Shown: one piece after another, positions 1 through 5,392 of the stretch
Layout of the letters: the number at the start of each line of letters is the position of its first letter
How positions within the stretch are numbered: the stretch's first letter is position 1
Origin: Desulfobulbaceae bacterium
Lineage (GTDB): Bacteria > Desulfobacterota > Desulfobulbia > Desulfobulbales > Desulfocapsaceae
Reading direction: 5' to 3'
Assembly: GCA_024643445.1 (NCBI GenBank)
Contig: JAHEMX010000187.1
Location: 1 to 7,277 of the forward strand
DNA length: 7,277 nt
Notes under the pieces: generated by a model
What the model saw: only the letters and a program-made list of their open reading frames with translations
What the model was told of the DNA's origin: nothing
Databases searched by the model: none
Position numbers and translations under genes: made by a program

Positions 1-278
1 ACCCCCGCATGAACGCCAACGATTTCCAGAACCGGTACCTGCCGGCCCTGCAAAACAGCGGAGCATGGCCGAATCTGCTCAAGGGACATCCCTATGCGCT
101 GTTTATGAGTTTCAGCAAGGCTGCCGAGTTTTCGGTGAGCTCTCTGAAAAGCTCGCTTTCTCTTCTTCTGGATGCGGAATTCAGATTAAAAAGCAGCCCG
201 TTACCCATGCATATTGTCCTGGAGGAAATGCTGATATCGCTGATACGATTAAACCAATCGCTTCCTTCAAACCCTTAG
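1..278 (+). CDS. holA: DNA polymerase III subunit delta (HolA), C-terminal part; 5' end outside window
   Basis: The open frame runs in from the left edge (first complete codon at base 3) and stops at TAG 276-278. The first visible ATG (base 9) is probably internal, because about 90 residues is far shorter than the roughly 330-residue family. The segment has the character of the C-terminal helical collar domain of the clamp-loader delta subunit: a stretch like LKGHPYALFMSF followed by a helix, then AEFRLKSSPLPMHIVLEEML near the end. That pattern of a non-polar 'LL.AE..LKS...P..VLE..L' ending is typical of delta-type HolA proteins. In the family, delta opens the beta sliding clamp during loading onto DNA. 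The ATPase-like N-terminal domains cannot be seen here, so the call rests on the C-terminal pattern alone. It is followed after 93 bp by clpS, which has its own likely promoter, so the two are probably separate transcription units. Confidence 0.65.
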   Translation, partial: PRMNANDFQNRYLPALQNSGAWPNLLKGHPYALFMSFSKAAEFSVSSLKSSLSLLLDAEFRLKSSPLPMHIVLEEMLISLIRLNQSLPSNP

Positions 279-282
279 CCTA

Positions 283-310
283 TTGAAAACGAGCCGATCG
301 GGATTATTAT
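283..310 (+). promoter_or_regulatory. Candidate sigma-70 promoter for clpS-clpA
   Basis: A -35-like TTGAAA (283-288) and a -10-like TATTAT (305-310) are separated by 16 bp. They lie about 60 bp upstream of the clpS start and just after the holA stop. A perfect 8-bp palindrome CCGATCGG (294-301) sits in the spacer. This is a consensus match only; no transcription start is known. Confidence 0.4.
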
Positions 311-371
311 TACTCCAGAAAGTGATTCGGCCTGATGCGATAAACCGAAAAAAGGTAAAAGATAGAAAGAG

Positions 372-686
372 ATGGGAGACAAAAAGGAAGATCTTCAGGG
401 ATCGGTCCTGGCTGAAGACACAGTCAAGACAGAAGAGCCGCCGCTTTTCAAGGTGCTGCTCCACAACGATGATTATACAACCATGGAGTTTGTTGTTTCG
501 ATTCTTGAAAATATCTTTCAAAAAACGATGCAGGAAGCAACCAGAATCATGTTGCATGTCCATAATGACGGGATCGGCATTGCCGGCATCTATACAAAGG
601 AGATCTGTGAGACAAAAATCGCCATCGTCCACGGACTAGCCAGGAAGAATGACTATCCGCTACGCTGCAGTATGGAAAAAGCATAG
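372..686 (+). CDS. clpS: ATP-dependent Clp protease adaptor protein ClpS
   Basis: This 104-residue protein matches the size and layout of ClpS, the adaptor that recognises N-degrons (bulky hydrophobic N-terminal residues) and delivers those substrates to ClpA-ClpP. An unstructured, acidic N-terminal tail (residues 1-22) precedes the core. The signature FKVLLHNDDYTTMEFV spans residues 26-41. N32 and D33, plus H64 in the LHVHNDG motif, correspond to the residues that hold the substrate alpha-amino group in the E. coli protein (N34, D35, H66). M38 matches the gatekeeper methionine M40. The C-terminal part (EICETKIAIVHGLAR...YPLRCSMEKA) matches the ClpA-binding face and end of the family. The ATG at 372 follows a purine-rich stretch (AGAAAGAG) rather than a strong Shine-Dalgarno, and gives the usual protein length. 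clpA follows 105 bp downstream on the same strand, supporting a functional pair. Confidence 0.96.
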   Translation: MGDKKEDLQGSVLAEDTVKTEEPPLFKVLLHNDDYTTMEFVVSILENIFQKTMQEATRIMLHVHNDGIGIAGIYTKEICETKIAIVHGLARKNDYPLRCSMEKA

Positions 687-704
687 CGGAATGATCTACT
701 AATA

Positions 705-717
705 CCCCAAAAAGGGG
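705..717 (+). other. Short hairpin CCCC-AAAAA-GGGG in the clpS-clpA gap
   Basis: A 4-bp GC stem (705-708 with 714-717) surrounds a five-A loop, 18 bp after the clpS stop. There is no T-run, so it does not look like an intrinsic terminator. It could protect or process the clpS mRNA 3' end, but four base pairs may be chance. Confidence 0.3.
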
Positions 718-731
718 ATAAGTACCTTCAC

Positions 732-764
732 GAAATTCATTCTTAAAAACAAGAAATGAATTTC
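732..764 (+). other. A+T-rich inverted repeat before clpA
   Basis: GAAATTCATT (732-741) is the exact reverse complement of AATGAATTTC (755-764). Allowing one bulged base, the pairing continues inward through CTT/AAG, leaving a short A-rich loop. It ends 27 bp upstream of the clpA ATG, so it could act as an operator for an internal promoter or as an mRNA structure that sets ClpA output relative to ClpS. The symmetry is seen in the sequence; the role is inference. Confidence 0.45.
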
Positions 765-791
765 TCAGTTACTAATGAGTGAGCAATATAC

Positions 792-3065
792 ATGCTGAGT
801 AAAACACTAGAAGCAGCACTGATCAGGGCCATCAAGGAAGCGAAGAGCCAGAACCATGAATTTGTCACCGTTGAACACATGCTCTACGGCCTTTTGCATG
901 ATGATCTTGCAGCCTATATCATAACTGAATGCGGGGGGTCGGTCGATGCCCTGAAACAGCGACTTGAGGACTTTTTAAACAAGGAGATTCCGACGGTCAG
1001 CGTCTCGACCGGAGGCGACCCGACCCAGACCATTGCCTTCAACCGGGTGCTGCAGCGTGCCGTGGCCCATGTACAGAGCTGCGGCAAGAAAGAGGTGGAT
1101 GCAAGCGATGTTCTGGTGGCTATATTTTCAGAGACGGAATCGCACGCGGTCTACTTTCTCTCTTCGATAGGGGTTGGTCGCATGGCCGTCGTCAACATGA
1201 TAGCCCACGAGCTTCCGGAAGGACTTCAGCAGGCGCCGCTGCCGCATATGCCTCAAAGTCCCGGCGGCCAGTCGACGCCGCCGAAAGAGGAGAAAGAAGA
1301 CAAGGCTCTTGCCGAATTCACCGTCAACTACGCACGGCTGGCTGAGGAAGGGAAAATAGACCCGCTCATCGGCAGAAGTGAAGAAATCAACCGTATGATG
1401 CAGGTTCTCTGCCGGCGCAAGAAGAACAATCCGCTGCTCGTTGGTGAACCCGGAGTAGGCAAGACAGCGATGGCCGAAGGCCTGGCCCTGCAGATCCACG
1501 AAGACAAGGTCGCCCGGAAGAATCAGAAAAAAGGGCTGGTTCCGGAACTTCTGCAGGATGTTGAGATCTACCAGCTCGACATGGGAACCCTGGTTGCAGG
1601 AACGAAGTATCGCGGCGACTTCGAAAAGCGGCTGAAAAACGTCGTGGCCGCGATCGAGAAAAAAGACAATGCCATCCTCTTTATTGATGAGATGCATACC
1701 ATCGTCGGTGCCGGCGCGACCAGCGGGGGCTCGATGGATGCCTCCAACCTGCTGAAACCGGCTCTGCAGTCCGGCTCACTTCGCTGTATTGGTTCAACCA
1801 CCTACGAGGAATACAAGAACCAGATCGAAAAGGATCGGGCGCTTTCCAGAAGATTTCAGAAAATCGACATTGAGGAGCCGTCGGTAGAGGATACCTTTCA
1901 CATCCTGAAAGGATTGCAGTCACACTATGAAAAACATCACTCGGTCCGTTACTCAAAAAGTGCCGTCCGCGCGATGGCCGAGCTCTCCGACCGCTATATA
2001 AACGAGCGTTTCCTACCTGACAAGGCCATTGACGTGATGGATGAAGTGGGGTCGCTTTTCAGGCTTGAAGGGCGCCGGGATTCTATTGTCAGAATAACCG
2101 ACGTTGAAAAAGTAGTTTCAAGTATCGCCCGGATTCCTGCCCGAACCAGAAAAGCCTCTGAGATGGAGTCTCTCCAGGGACTCGAGAGTCGGCTCAAAAG
2201 GGTTATTTTCGGTCAGGACAAGGCCATCTCGGCTATCGTCAAAGCGGTCAAACGTTCACGGGCCGGGCTCGGGAACCCCGCTTCCCCGACAGGCACGTTC
2301 CTTTTTGCCGGTCCGACCGGCGTCGGCAAAACGGAGGTGGCCCTGCAGCTCGCTAAAACACTTGCGGTACACTTTGAACGTTTTGATATGAGCGAGTACA
2401 TGGAGAAGCATGCTGTCGCCCGTCTGATCGGCGCACCTCCCGGGTACGTCGGTTTTGACCAGGGCGGCCTGCTGACCGAATCAATCAGAAAGCATCCGTA
2501 CTCGGTCCTGCTCCTTGACGAGATCGAGAAAGCTCACATGGATATCTATTCCATCCTGCTCCAGGTCATGGATCACTCGACCCTGACAGACAATTCCGGA
2601 AGAAAGGCCGATTTTCGTAATGTCATCATCATCATGACAACCAATGCCGGGGCACGCGAAATGGCGGCCAATAGTATCGGCTTTGTCGCTGATAAAAAGA
2701 GTAAGAGCAATAAAGCCGTGGAGAAATTGTTCTCTCCCGAGTTCAGGAACCGCCTTGACGGTACGATCTCCTTTGACGCACTCGATGGCGAATCCATGAA
2801 GCTGGTGGTTGATAAACTTATCGGTGAACTCGAAGATCAACTCTCCGAGAAAAAAGTGAAAATATCCCTGTCATCCGCAGCCAGGGAATGGCTCGCCAGC
2901 AAGGGCTACGACCCCGATTTCGGTGCCCGGCCATTGCGAAGACTGATCATGAAAGAAATCGGCGATGTGCTCTCCGAAGAAATTCTTTTCGGCAGCCTCG
3001 TTCGCGGCGGTCTGGTCAAGATCGGCGTGCGCAATGATAAAATGAGTTTTTCCTACCCCGCCTGA
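792..3065 (+). CDS. clpA: ATP-dependent Clp protease ATP-binding subunit ClpA
   Basis: The 757-residue protein is almost exactly the length of E. coli ClpA (758) and has its domain order. It is a hexameric AAA+ unfoldase that threads substrates into the ClpP chamber. The Clp N-domain covers residues 1-145 and binds ClpS. A charged linker (about 146-172) leads to AAA+ module D1, with Walker A GEPGVGKT (218-225), pore loop KYRG (272-275) and Walker B ILFIDE (295-300). Module D2 has Walker A GPTGVGKT (507-514), pore loop GYVG (551-554), Walker B VLLLDE (572-577) and FRNRLD (651-656). The tripeptide IGF (629-631) lies where ClpA and ClpX carry the ClpP-docking loop, so this is a protease partner. 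The absence of the long coiled-coil middle domain between D1 and D2 rules out ClpB. The ATG at 792 fits the conserved N-terminus (MLSKTLEAAL). Its ribosome-binding site is weak (GAGTGAG, 777-783). No frameshift or motif loss is visible. Confidence 0.97.
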   Translation: MLSKTLEAALIRAIKEAKSQNHEFVTVEHMLYGLLHDDLAAYIITECGGSVDALKQRLEDFLNKEIPTVSVSTGGDPTQTIAFNRVLQRAVAHVQSCGKKEVDASDVLVAIFSETESHAVYFLSSIGVGRMAVVNMIAHELPEGLQQAPLPHMPQSPGGQSTPPKEEKEDKALAEFTVNYARLAEEGKIDPLIGRSEEINRMMQVLCRRKKNNPLLVGEPGVGKTAMAEGLALQIHEDKVARKNQKKGLVPELLQDVEIYQLDMGTLVAGTKYRGDFEKRLKNVVAAIEKKDNAILFIDEMHTIVGAGATSGGSMDASNLLKPALQSGSLRCIGSTTYEEYKNQIEKDRALSRRFQKIDIEEPSVEDTFHILKGLQSHYEKHHSVRYSKSAVRAMAELSDRYINERFLPDKAIDVMDEVGSLFRLEGRRDSIVRITDVEKVVSSIARIPARTRKASEMESLQGLESRLKRVIFGQDKAISAIVKAVKRSRAGLGNPASPTGTFLFAGPTGVGKTEVALQLAKTLAVHFERFDMSEYMEKHAVARLIGAPPGYVGFDQGGLLTESIRKHPYSVLLLDEIEKAHMDIYSILLQVMDHSTLTDNSGRKADFRNVIIIMTTNAGAREMAANSIGFVADKKSKSNKAVEKLFSPEFRNRLDGTISFDALDGESMKLVVDKLIGELEDQLSEKKVKISLSSAAREWLASKGYDPDFGARPLRRLIMKEIGDVLSEEILFGSLVRGGLVKIGVRNDKMSFSYPA

Positions 3066-3108
3066 TCTATCCGGAACGGAAATCATCCCACACCTGCTGA
3101 TGATTGCA

Positions 3109-3139
3109 ATCCTAGCGGAGAAAAAGTCTCCGCTAGGAT
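3109..3139 (+). terminator. Perfect 13-bp hairpin after clpA, possible transcription terminator
   Basis: ATCCTAGCGGAGA (3109-3121) pairs perfectly with TCTCCGCTAGGAT (3127-3139) around a five-base loop, AAAAG. It begins 43 bp after the clpA stop. Neither strand has the T-run that an intrinsic terminator needs, so it may act with Rho, protect the 3' end, or serve convergent - strand transcription. Confidence 0.5.
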
Positions 3140-3465
3140 GAGTGTATCAACCTTCTCTCCCAGCTACTGTTCTTGTCTTCCCCTCTATCCTCTCTGACCG
3201 CCTCTGGCTTACCGACACGACCTGAACAGACAAACAGCCTCTACAGAAACACCCCGTACACAACGTACGAGCCGCCGGACTGGGCTCGGAAACCCTTGGA
3301 TCGCATCGAATGAACCTCCTCGGGATAAAAAAACTGCCACAAAATCAATAGTTGCAAAAATCAGTATGAAAAGGCTAAAAAAAAGGATTGACGAGACGGG
3401 GGCAAACGACAGAGACCAGCACCCCATGCGCAAGTGCAGGAGCCATGCAGTTACCTTTTACTTTC
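3140..3465. other. Intergenic stretch without a recognisable intact gene
   Basis: These 326 bp between the clpA hairpin and the inverted-repeat element hold no recognisable protein gene. Visible structure is limited to two adjacent small hairpins: CGTAC/GTACG around 3255-3269, and CGAGCC (3268-3273) with GGCTCG (3283-3288). There is also a 21-codon - strand ORF with a strong ribosome-binding site, listed separately. A longer - strand open frame (3209-3433) encodes a hydrophobic segment but lacks a start signal and looks incidental. Confidence 0.4.
3241..3306 (-). CDS. Possible 21-residue small protein or leader peptide
   Basis: On the - strand, a consensus AGGAGG (3320 down to 3315) stands 8 bases before an ATG (3306-3304) that opens a 21-codon frame ending in TAG (3243-3241). 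The peptide begins MRSKGFRAQSGG and ends in a hydrophobic stretch, YVVYGVFL. The Shine-Dalgarno is the strongest in this gap and correctly spaced, which is the only reason to list it. No family is recognised. It could be a leader peptide, the start of a decayed gene, or chance. It is convergent with clpA and would read towards the hairpin at 3109-3139. Confidence 0.25.
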   Translation of the reverse strand: MRSKGFRAQSGGSYVVYGVFL

Positions 3466-3609
3466 AGGGTACCTTGCAAAATTAGGATTTTGGTTCAAAA
3501 ACAAGGCGCGTGTGAAAATTTTGACGCAGGCATATATTTGATATTCCGAGTATAAAATATTCACACGCAACGCAGAGTTGGGGCCAAAAGACAATTTTTC
3601 AAGGTGGCC
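3466..3609 (+). repeat. Left arm of 144-bp terminal inverted repeat
   Basis: This arm runs from AGGGTACCTTGC to AAGGTGGCC and is the reverse complement of 4422-4565 at 143 of 144 positions. The single difference is T at 3551 against G at 4480 (C when reversed). Base 3465 and base 3610 break the match, so the limits are sharp. Inside the arm, CAAAAT/ATTTTG (3477-3482, 3487-3492) forms a short hairpin. A 15-bp arm at 3508-3522 is inverted at 3554-3568 with one mismatch. Confidence 0.95.
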
Positions 3610-3710
3610 TTCTGTTGTATCTGCTGGAACCTGTCCATCAAATCACAGATCAGTTCATCCGCGCTCTCTGAAGAAACATGCCACGGATCTACTTTATTTG
3701 TTGATTTCAT
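3561..3710 (-). CDS. Small ORF (49 codons) inside the element, running into the left arm
   Basis: An ATG at 3710-3708 opens a 49-codon frame that ends at TGA (3563-3561) within the left inverted repeat. It lies 16 bp downstream of the transposase stop on the same strand. The N-terminal two-thirds (starting MKSTNKVDPWHVSS, then ESADELICDLMDRFQQIQ) looks like a charged amphipathic helix, more protein-like than the C-terminal third, which is read from the repeat. No clear Shine-Dalgarno is present and no family is recognised. It may be a truncated passenger gene whose natural 3' part was replaced by the repeat, or it may not be coding at all. Confidence 0.3.
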   Translation of the reverse strand: MKSTNKVDPWHVSSESADELICDLMDRFQQIQQKATLKNCLLAPTLRCV

Positions 3711-3726
3711 AACAAAAAACAGCTAA

Positions 3727-4453
3727 CTACCACCATTCCTCAGCAAGCTTCAATTGGTGCTGTGGAATCGGCTTTGAATTAATAGCAATACGAGCCAAAG
3801 CATGGATACCCAGGTTAAAACCGCAGTTAAAGCGAGAACAGGCCTCAGCCAGGATGCCGAGGTCAATGCTTGCGGCTTGCCGCCTGATACGTGCCAGACA
3901 GTAAACACTTGGTATTTCAAAGCATAACATTGACCCAGGTAAACGCTGGGTTCTTCATACTTTTATACCTACCACATGTAGCCACGGTAGACTTATGAAA
4001 GATCCCGGCTGCGGCAACACCTCAGAAACCTGGCAGGACGCCTGAAAGAACCAGGCTGTCGCGTTGAATATGTTTGGTAGCCCAGCGTTTGATCTGGGAA
4101 GGTGAAAAGGAAGCAATACTGCTTAAGTACATATGAAGAGGATAGCCTTGCATATGTATAGAAACAGCGGCGATAAAAGGTGTCTTACCAGTAGCGCCAC
4201 GTTCTCTGACACCATCATGCTTTTTAACGCCCCAAAAGGCATCATCAAGCTGGGTCATAGTGTGCAGATGTCGAGCATCATCAACTTCTTTCATAACATG
4301 CTGGAGCCTTTGGAAATGTTTGTGTCCGCATTTTGGACAAATAAGCCCGTTAGGCCACTGCGGTATGAGAACAGCAAGCCCCGACATTGCTCCTCTGCCA
4401 TGCATAATTGATGAGAATTTTGGCCACCTTGAAAAATTGTCTTTTGGCCCCAA
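3727..4453 (-). pseudogene. IS1595 (ISXO2-like) family transposase, disrupted
   Basis: Read on the - strand from a possible TTG at 4453, the frame shows WPNGLICPKCGHKHFQRL, the first half of the family's N-terminal zinc ribbon. It then jumps directly to QHVMKE...TQLDDAFWGVKKHDG...GRGATGKTPFIAAVS, the start of the DDE domain. The second half of the ribbon and the following helix-turn-helix, some 70 residues, are missing at about 4301-4312. The expected SDGL motif reads SGVL, so the second catalytic Asp is gone. TGA stops lie at 4024-4022, 3919-3917 and 3865-3863. An extra C near 3852-3853 shifts the frame into the C-terminal block LAEACSRFNCGFNLG...LKLAEEWW, ending at TAG 3729-3727. FTWVNVML and LSGTYQAASRKH, recovered between the stops, match the family's usual order. 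The enzyme cannot be active. The first codons lie inside the right inverted repeat. Confidence 0.88.
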
Positions 4454-4565
4454 CTCTGCGTTGCGTGTGAATATTTTATGCTCGGAATATCAAATATATG
4501 CCTGCGTCAAAATTTTCACACGCGCCTTGTTTTTGAACCAAAATCCTAATTTTGCAAGGTACCCT
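4422..4565 (-). repeat. Right arm of 144-bp terminal inverted repeat
   Basis: This is the partner of 3466-3609. It carries the same internal palindromes, mirrored at 4463-4477 with 4509-4523 and at 4539-4554. The inner 32 bases (4422-4453) are also the first codons of the transposase frame (GPKDNFSRWP), so in this arm repeat and coding sequence overlap. Confidence 0.95.
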
Positions 4566-4569
4566 TTTG

Positions 4570-4611
4570 CTAGCTGAGCTTTTTCTGAAACTGTTTCTTG
4601 ATTTTCGGCAT
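4570..4611 (-). CDS. 13-codon - strand ORF with strong ribosome-binding site, possible decayed gene start
   Basis: GGAGG (4623 down to 4619) lies 7 bases before an ATG (4611-4609). The lysine-rich frame MPKIKKQFQKKLS ends at TAG (4572-4570), only 5 bp from the right end of the element. A consensus Shine-Dalgarno with ideal spacing suggests a genuine translation start, perhaps of a gene cut off when the element inserted or of a short peptide. Joining the two flanks does not restore a longer frame, because the TAG lies outside the element. No family is recognised. Confidence 0.25.
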   Translation of the reverse strand: MPKIKKQFQKKLS

Positions 4612-4805
4612 GGCATTACCTCCGTAATAGAGATGTTGTTCCAGGTAAATACACCATACGTGAGGTATCGTATTGTGAATACCCTACGAGAAAATTCGCT
4701 TAATTTGACGAAAAAAATGATTACTGTTCTCAGCAAAGGATGGCCGTTTTCGGCATGCACCGTTTCACTGCCGAAGAAAAACACGACAAAAAGGTGGGAC
4801 TTGCC

Positions 4806-5264
4806 ATGAAAATCGCTCAAGACATCATGACCACGGAAGTTATTTCAGTTGCCATCGACGCATCTATTCGCGATCTGGCAAAACTTCTGCTCAGCAAAGA
4901 TATCAGCGGTGTTCCGGTAGTGGACGCAAACGGCAATCTGTGCGGAATGGTCACCGAGAGTGATCTGATTTATCAAAACAAGCGACTCAAGGTTCCACCG
5001 GTAATAACCATCCTGGACTCGTTTCTCTTTCTGGACAGCCCCGATAAAATGGAGCGGGAACTGAAAAAAATAGCCGGAGCCACGGTTGCCGATATCTACA
5101 CGCAATCCATAATCACCATCAGCCCGGACACACCGCTTGATGTCATTGCGACGATCATGACCGAAAAGAAGGTCCATACCCTGCCGGTCCTTTCAGACGC
5201 AGGCGAAATGATCGGCATCGTCGGCAAAAAGGATATCCTGCGAACGATCCTCCAGGTTGACTAG
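4806..5264 (+). CDS. Two-CBS-domain protein
   Basis: The 152-residue protein consists of a CBS pair and little else. CBS1 covers about residues 5-57 and CBS2 about 96-149. Such stand-alone Bateman modules bind adenine nucleotides and act as energy or ligand sensors; the partner is unknown. CBS1 keeps the ligand motif G-h-x-T-x-x-D as GMVTESD (47-53). CBS2 reads GIVGKKD (137-143), with Gly where Thr or Ser normally contacts the ribose, so one site may be altered or empty. The start at 4806 is chosen because AAGGTGG (4791-4797) lies 8 bases upstream and MKIAQDIM is a typical CBS opening. An earlier in-frame ATG at 4740 would add 22 residues unlike the family and has no properly spaced ribosome-binding site. 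There is no membrane segment, so it should be cytosolic. It stands alone between the mobile element and a terminator. Confidence 0.9.
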   Translation: MKIAQDIMTTEVISVAIDASIRDLAKLLLSKDISGVPVVDANGNLCGMVTESDLIYQNKRLKVPPVITILDSFLFLDSPDKMERELKKIAGATVADIYTQSIITISPDTPLDVIATIMTEKKVHTLPVLSDAGEMIGIVGKKDILRTILQVD

Positions 5265-5280
5265 CTGCCATCCAGGCAGC
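5264..5280 (+). other. Small hairpin at the end of the CBS gene
   Basis: GCTGCC (5264-5269) and GGCAGC (5275-5280) form a perfect 6-bp stem with a five-base loop, starting on the last base of the stop codon. It has no T-run. It may be a 3' end structure upstream of the stronger terminator at 5326-5372. Confidence 0.35.
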
Positions 5281-5325
5281 GGGTCGACTTATCAGGCCGC
5301 CTGCTGCCCTGTCCGGCCTTTACCC

Positions 5326-5372
5326 GGCTGTTCCTGCTGCACCAGGCCGCAGGAACGGCCAGCATGCTTTTT
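5326..5372 (+). terminator. Probable intrinsic terminator of the CBS gene
   Basis: GGCTGTTCCTGC (5326-5337) pairs with GCAGGAACGGCC (5349-5360) over 12 positions, one of them a G-U wobble, around an 11-base loop. TTTTT follows at 5368-5372. The gap of seven bases between stem and T-run is longer than ideal, so efficiency is uncertain. Confidence 0.55.
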
Positions 5373-5392
5373 CTCCCATTTGTCCCCGTCCC

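Larger units (their letters stand above)
3466..4565 (-). mobile_element. Degenerate IS1595/ISXO2-type element with 144-bp terminal inverted repeats
   Basis: The 1100-bp unit is bounded by two long inverted repeats (3466-3609 and 4422-4565) and contains a broken IS1595-family transposase on the - strand plus a small ORF near the left arm. It is visibly richer in A+T than the flanking genes. No exact target duplication abuts the arms. The nearest candidate is CTTTTACT (3455-3462) against CTTTTGCT (4564-4571), a 7/8 match that lies 3 bp outside the left arm and overlaps the right arm by 2 bp. IS1595 members usually make 8-bp duplications and have much shorter terminal repeats, so the long arms are unusual. 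With no intact transposase it is unlikely to move itself, but it could still be mobilised in trans. Confidence 0.8.

Noticed and set aside
1128..1697. 189-residue - strand ORF opposite clpA
   Set aside because: It is antisense to the conserved ClpA N-domain and D1 module and has no family features; a coding shadow.
3255..3288. Group II intron domain V or tRNA-like structure in the clpA downstream gap
   Set aside because: The two small hairpins do not match the domain V consensus, and no cloverleaf can be formed.
3209..3433. 74-residue - strand ORF with a hydrophobic segment
   Set aside because: No ribosome-binding site at its start and no recognisable family. The hydrophobic run comes from a T-rich stretch. 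A better-supported start (3306) lies in another frame.
4133..4411. 92- and 105-residue + strand ORFs across the element (4133-4411 and 4260-4577)
   Set aside because: They lie opposite the transposase remnant and the right arm and show no family features; they are shadows of the - strand coding sequence.
3727..4453. Possible UGA recoding, since all three in-frame stops in the transposase remnant are TGA
   Set aside because: The frame also needs a 1-base correction, lacks a catalytic Asp and has an internal deletion. Other genes here (clpA, the HIT gene, rmuC) use TGA as a normal stop. Simple decay explains it.
3466..4565. CRISPR array or integron attC sites suggested by the repeats
   Set aside because: There are only two copies of the repeat, in inverted orientation, with no regularly spaced units and no core-site motifs.
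4664..4683. Inverted repeat GGTAT...ATACC upstream of the CBS gene as an operator
   Set aside because: Only five bases per arm and no good promoter around it; too likely by chance.
4740..4805. Longer N-terminus of the CBS protein from ATG 4740
   Set aside because: The only purine-rich run abuts the ATG, whereas ATG 4806 has AAGGTGG at 8 bases and begins directly at the CBS domain.
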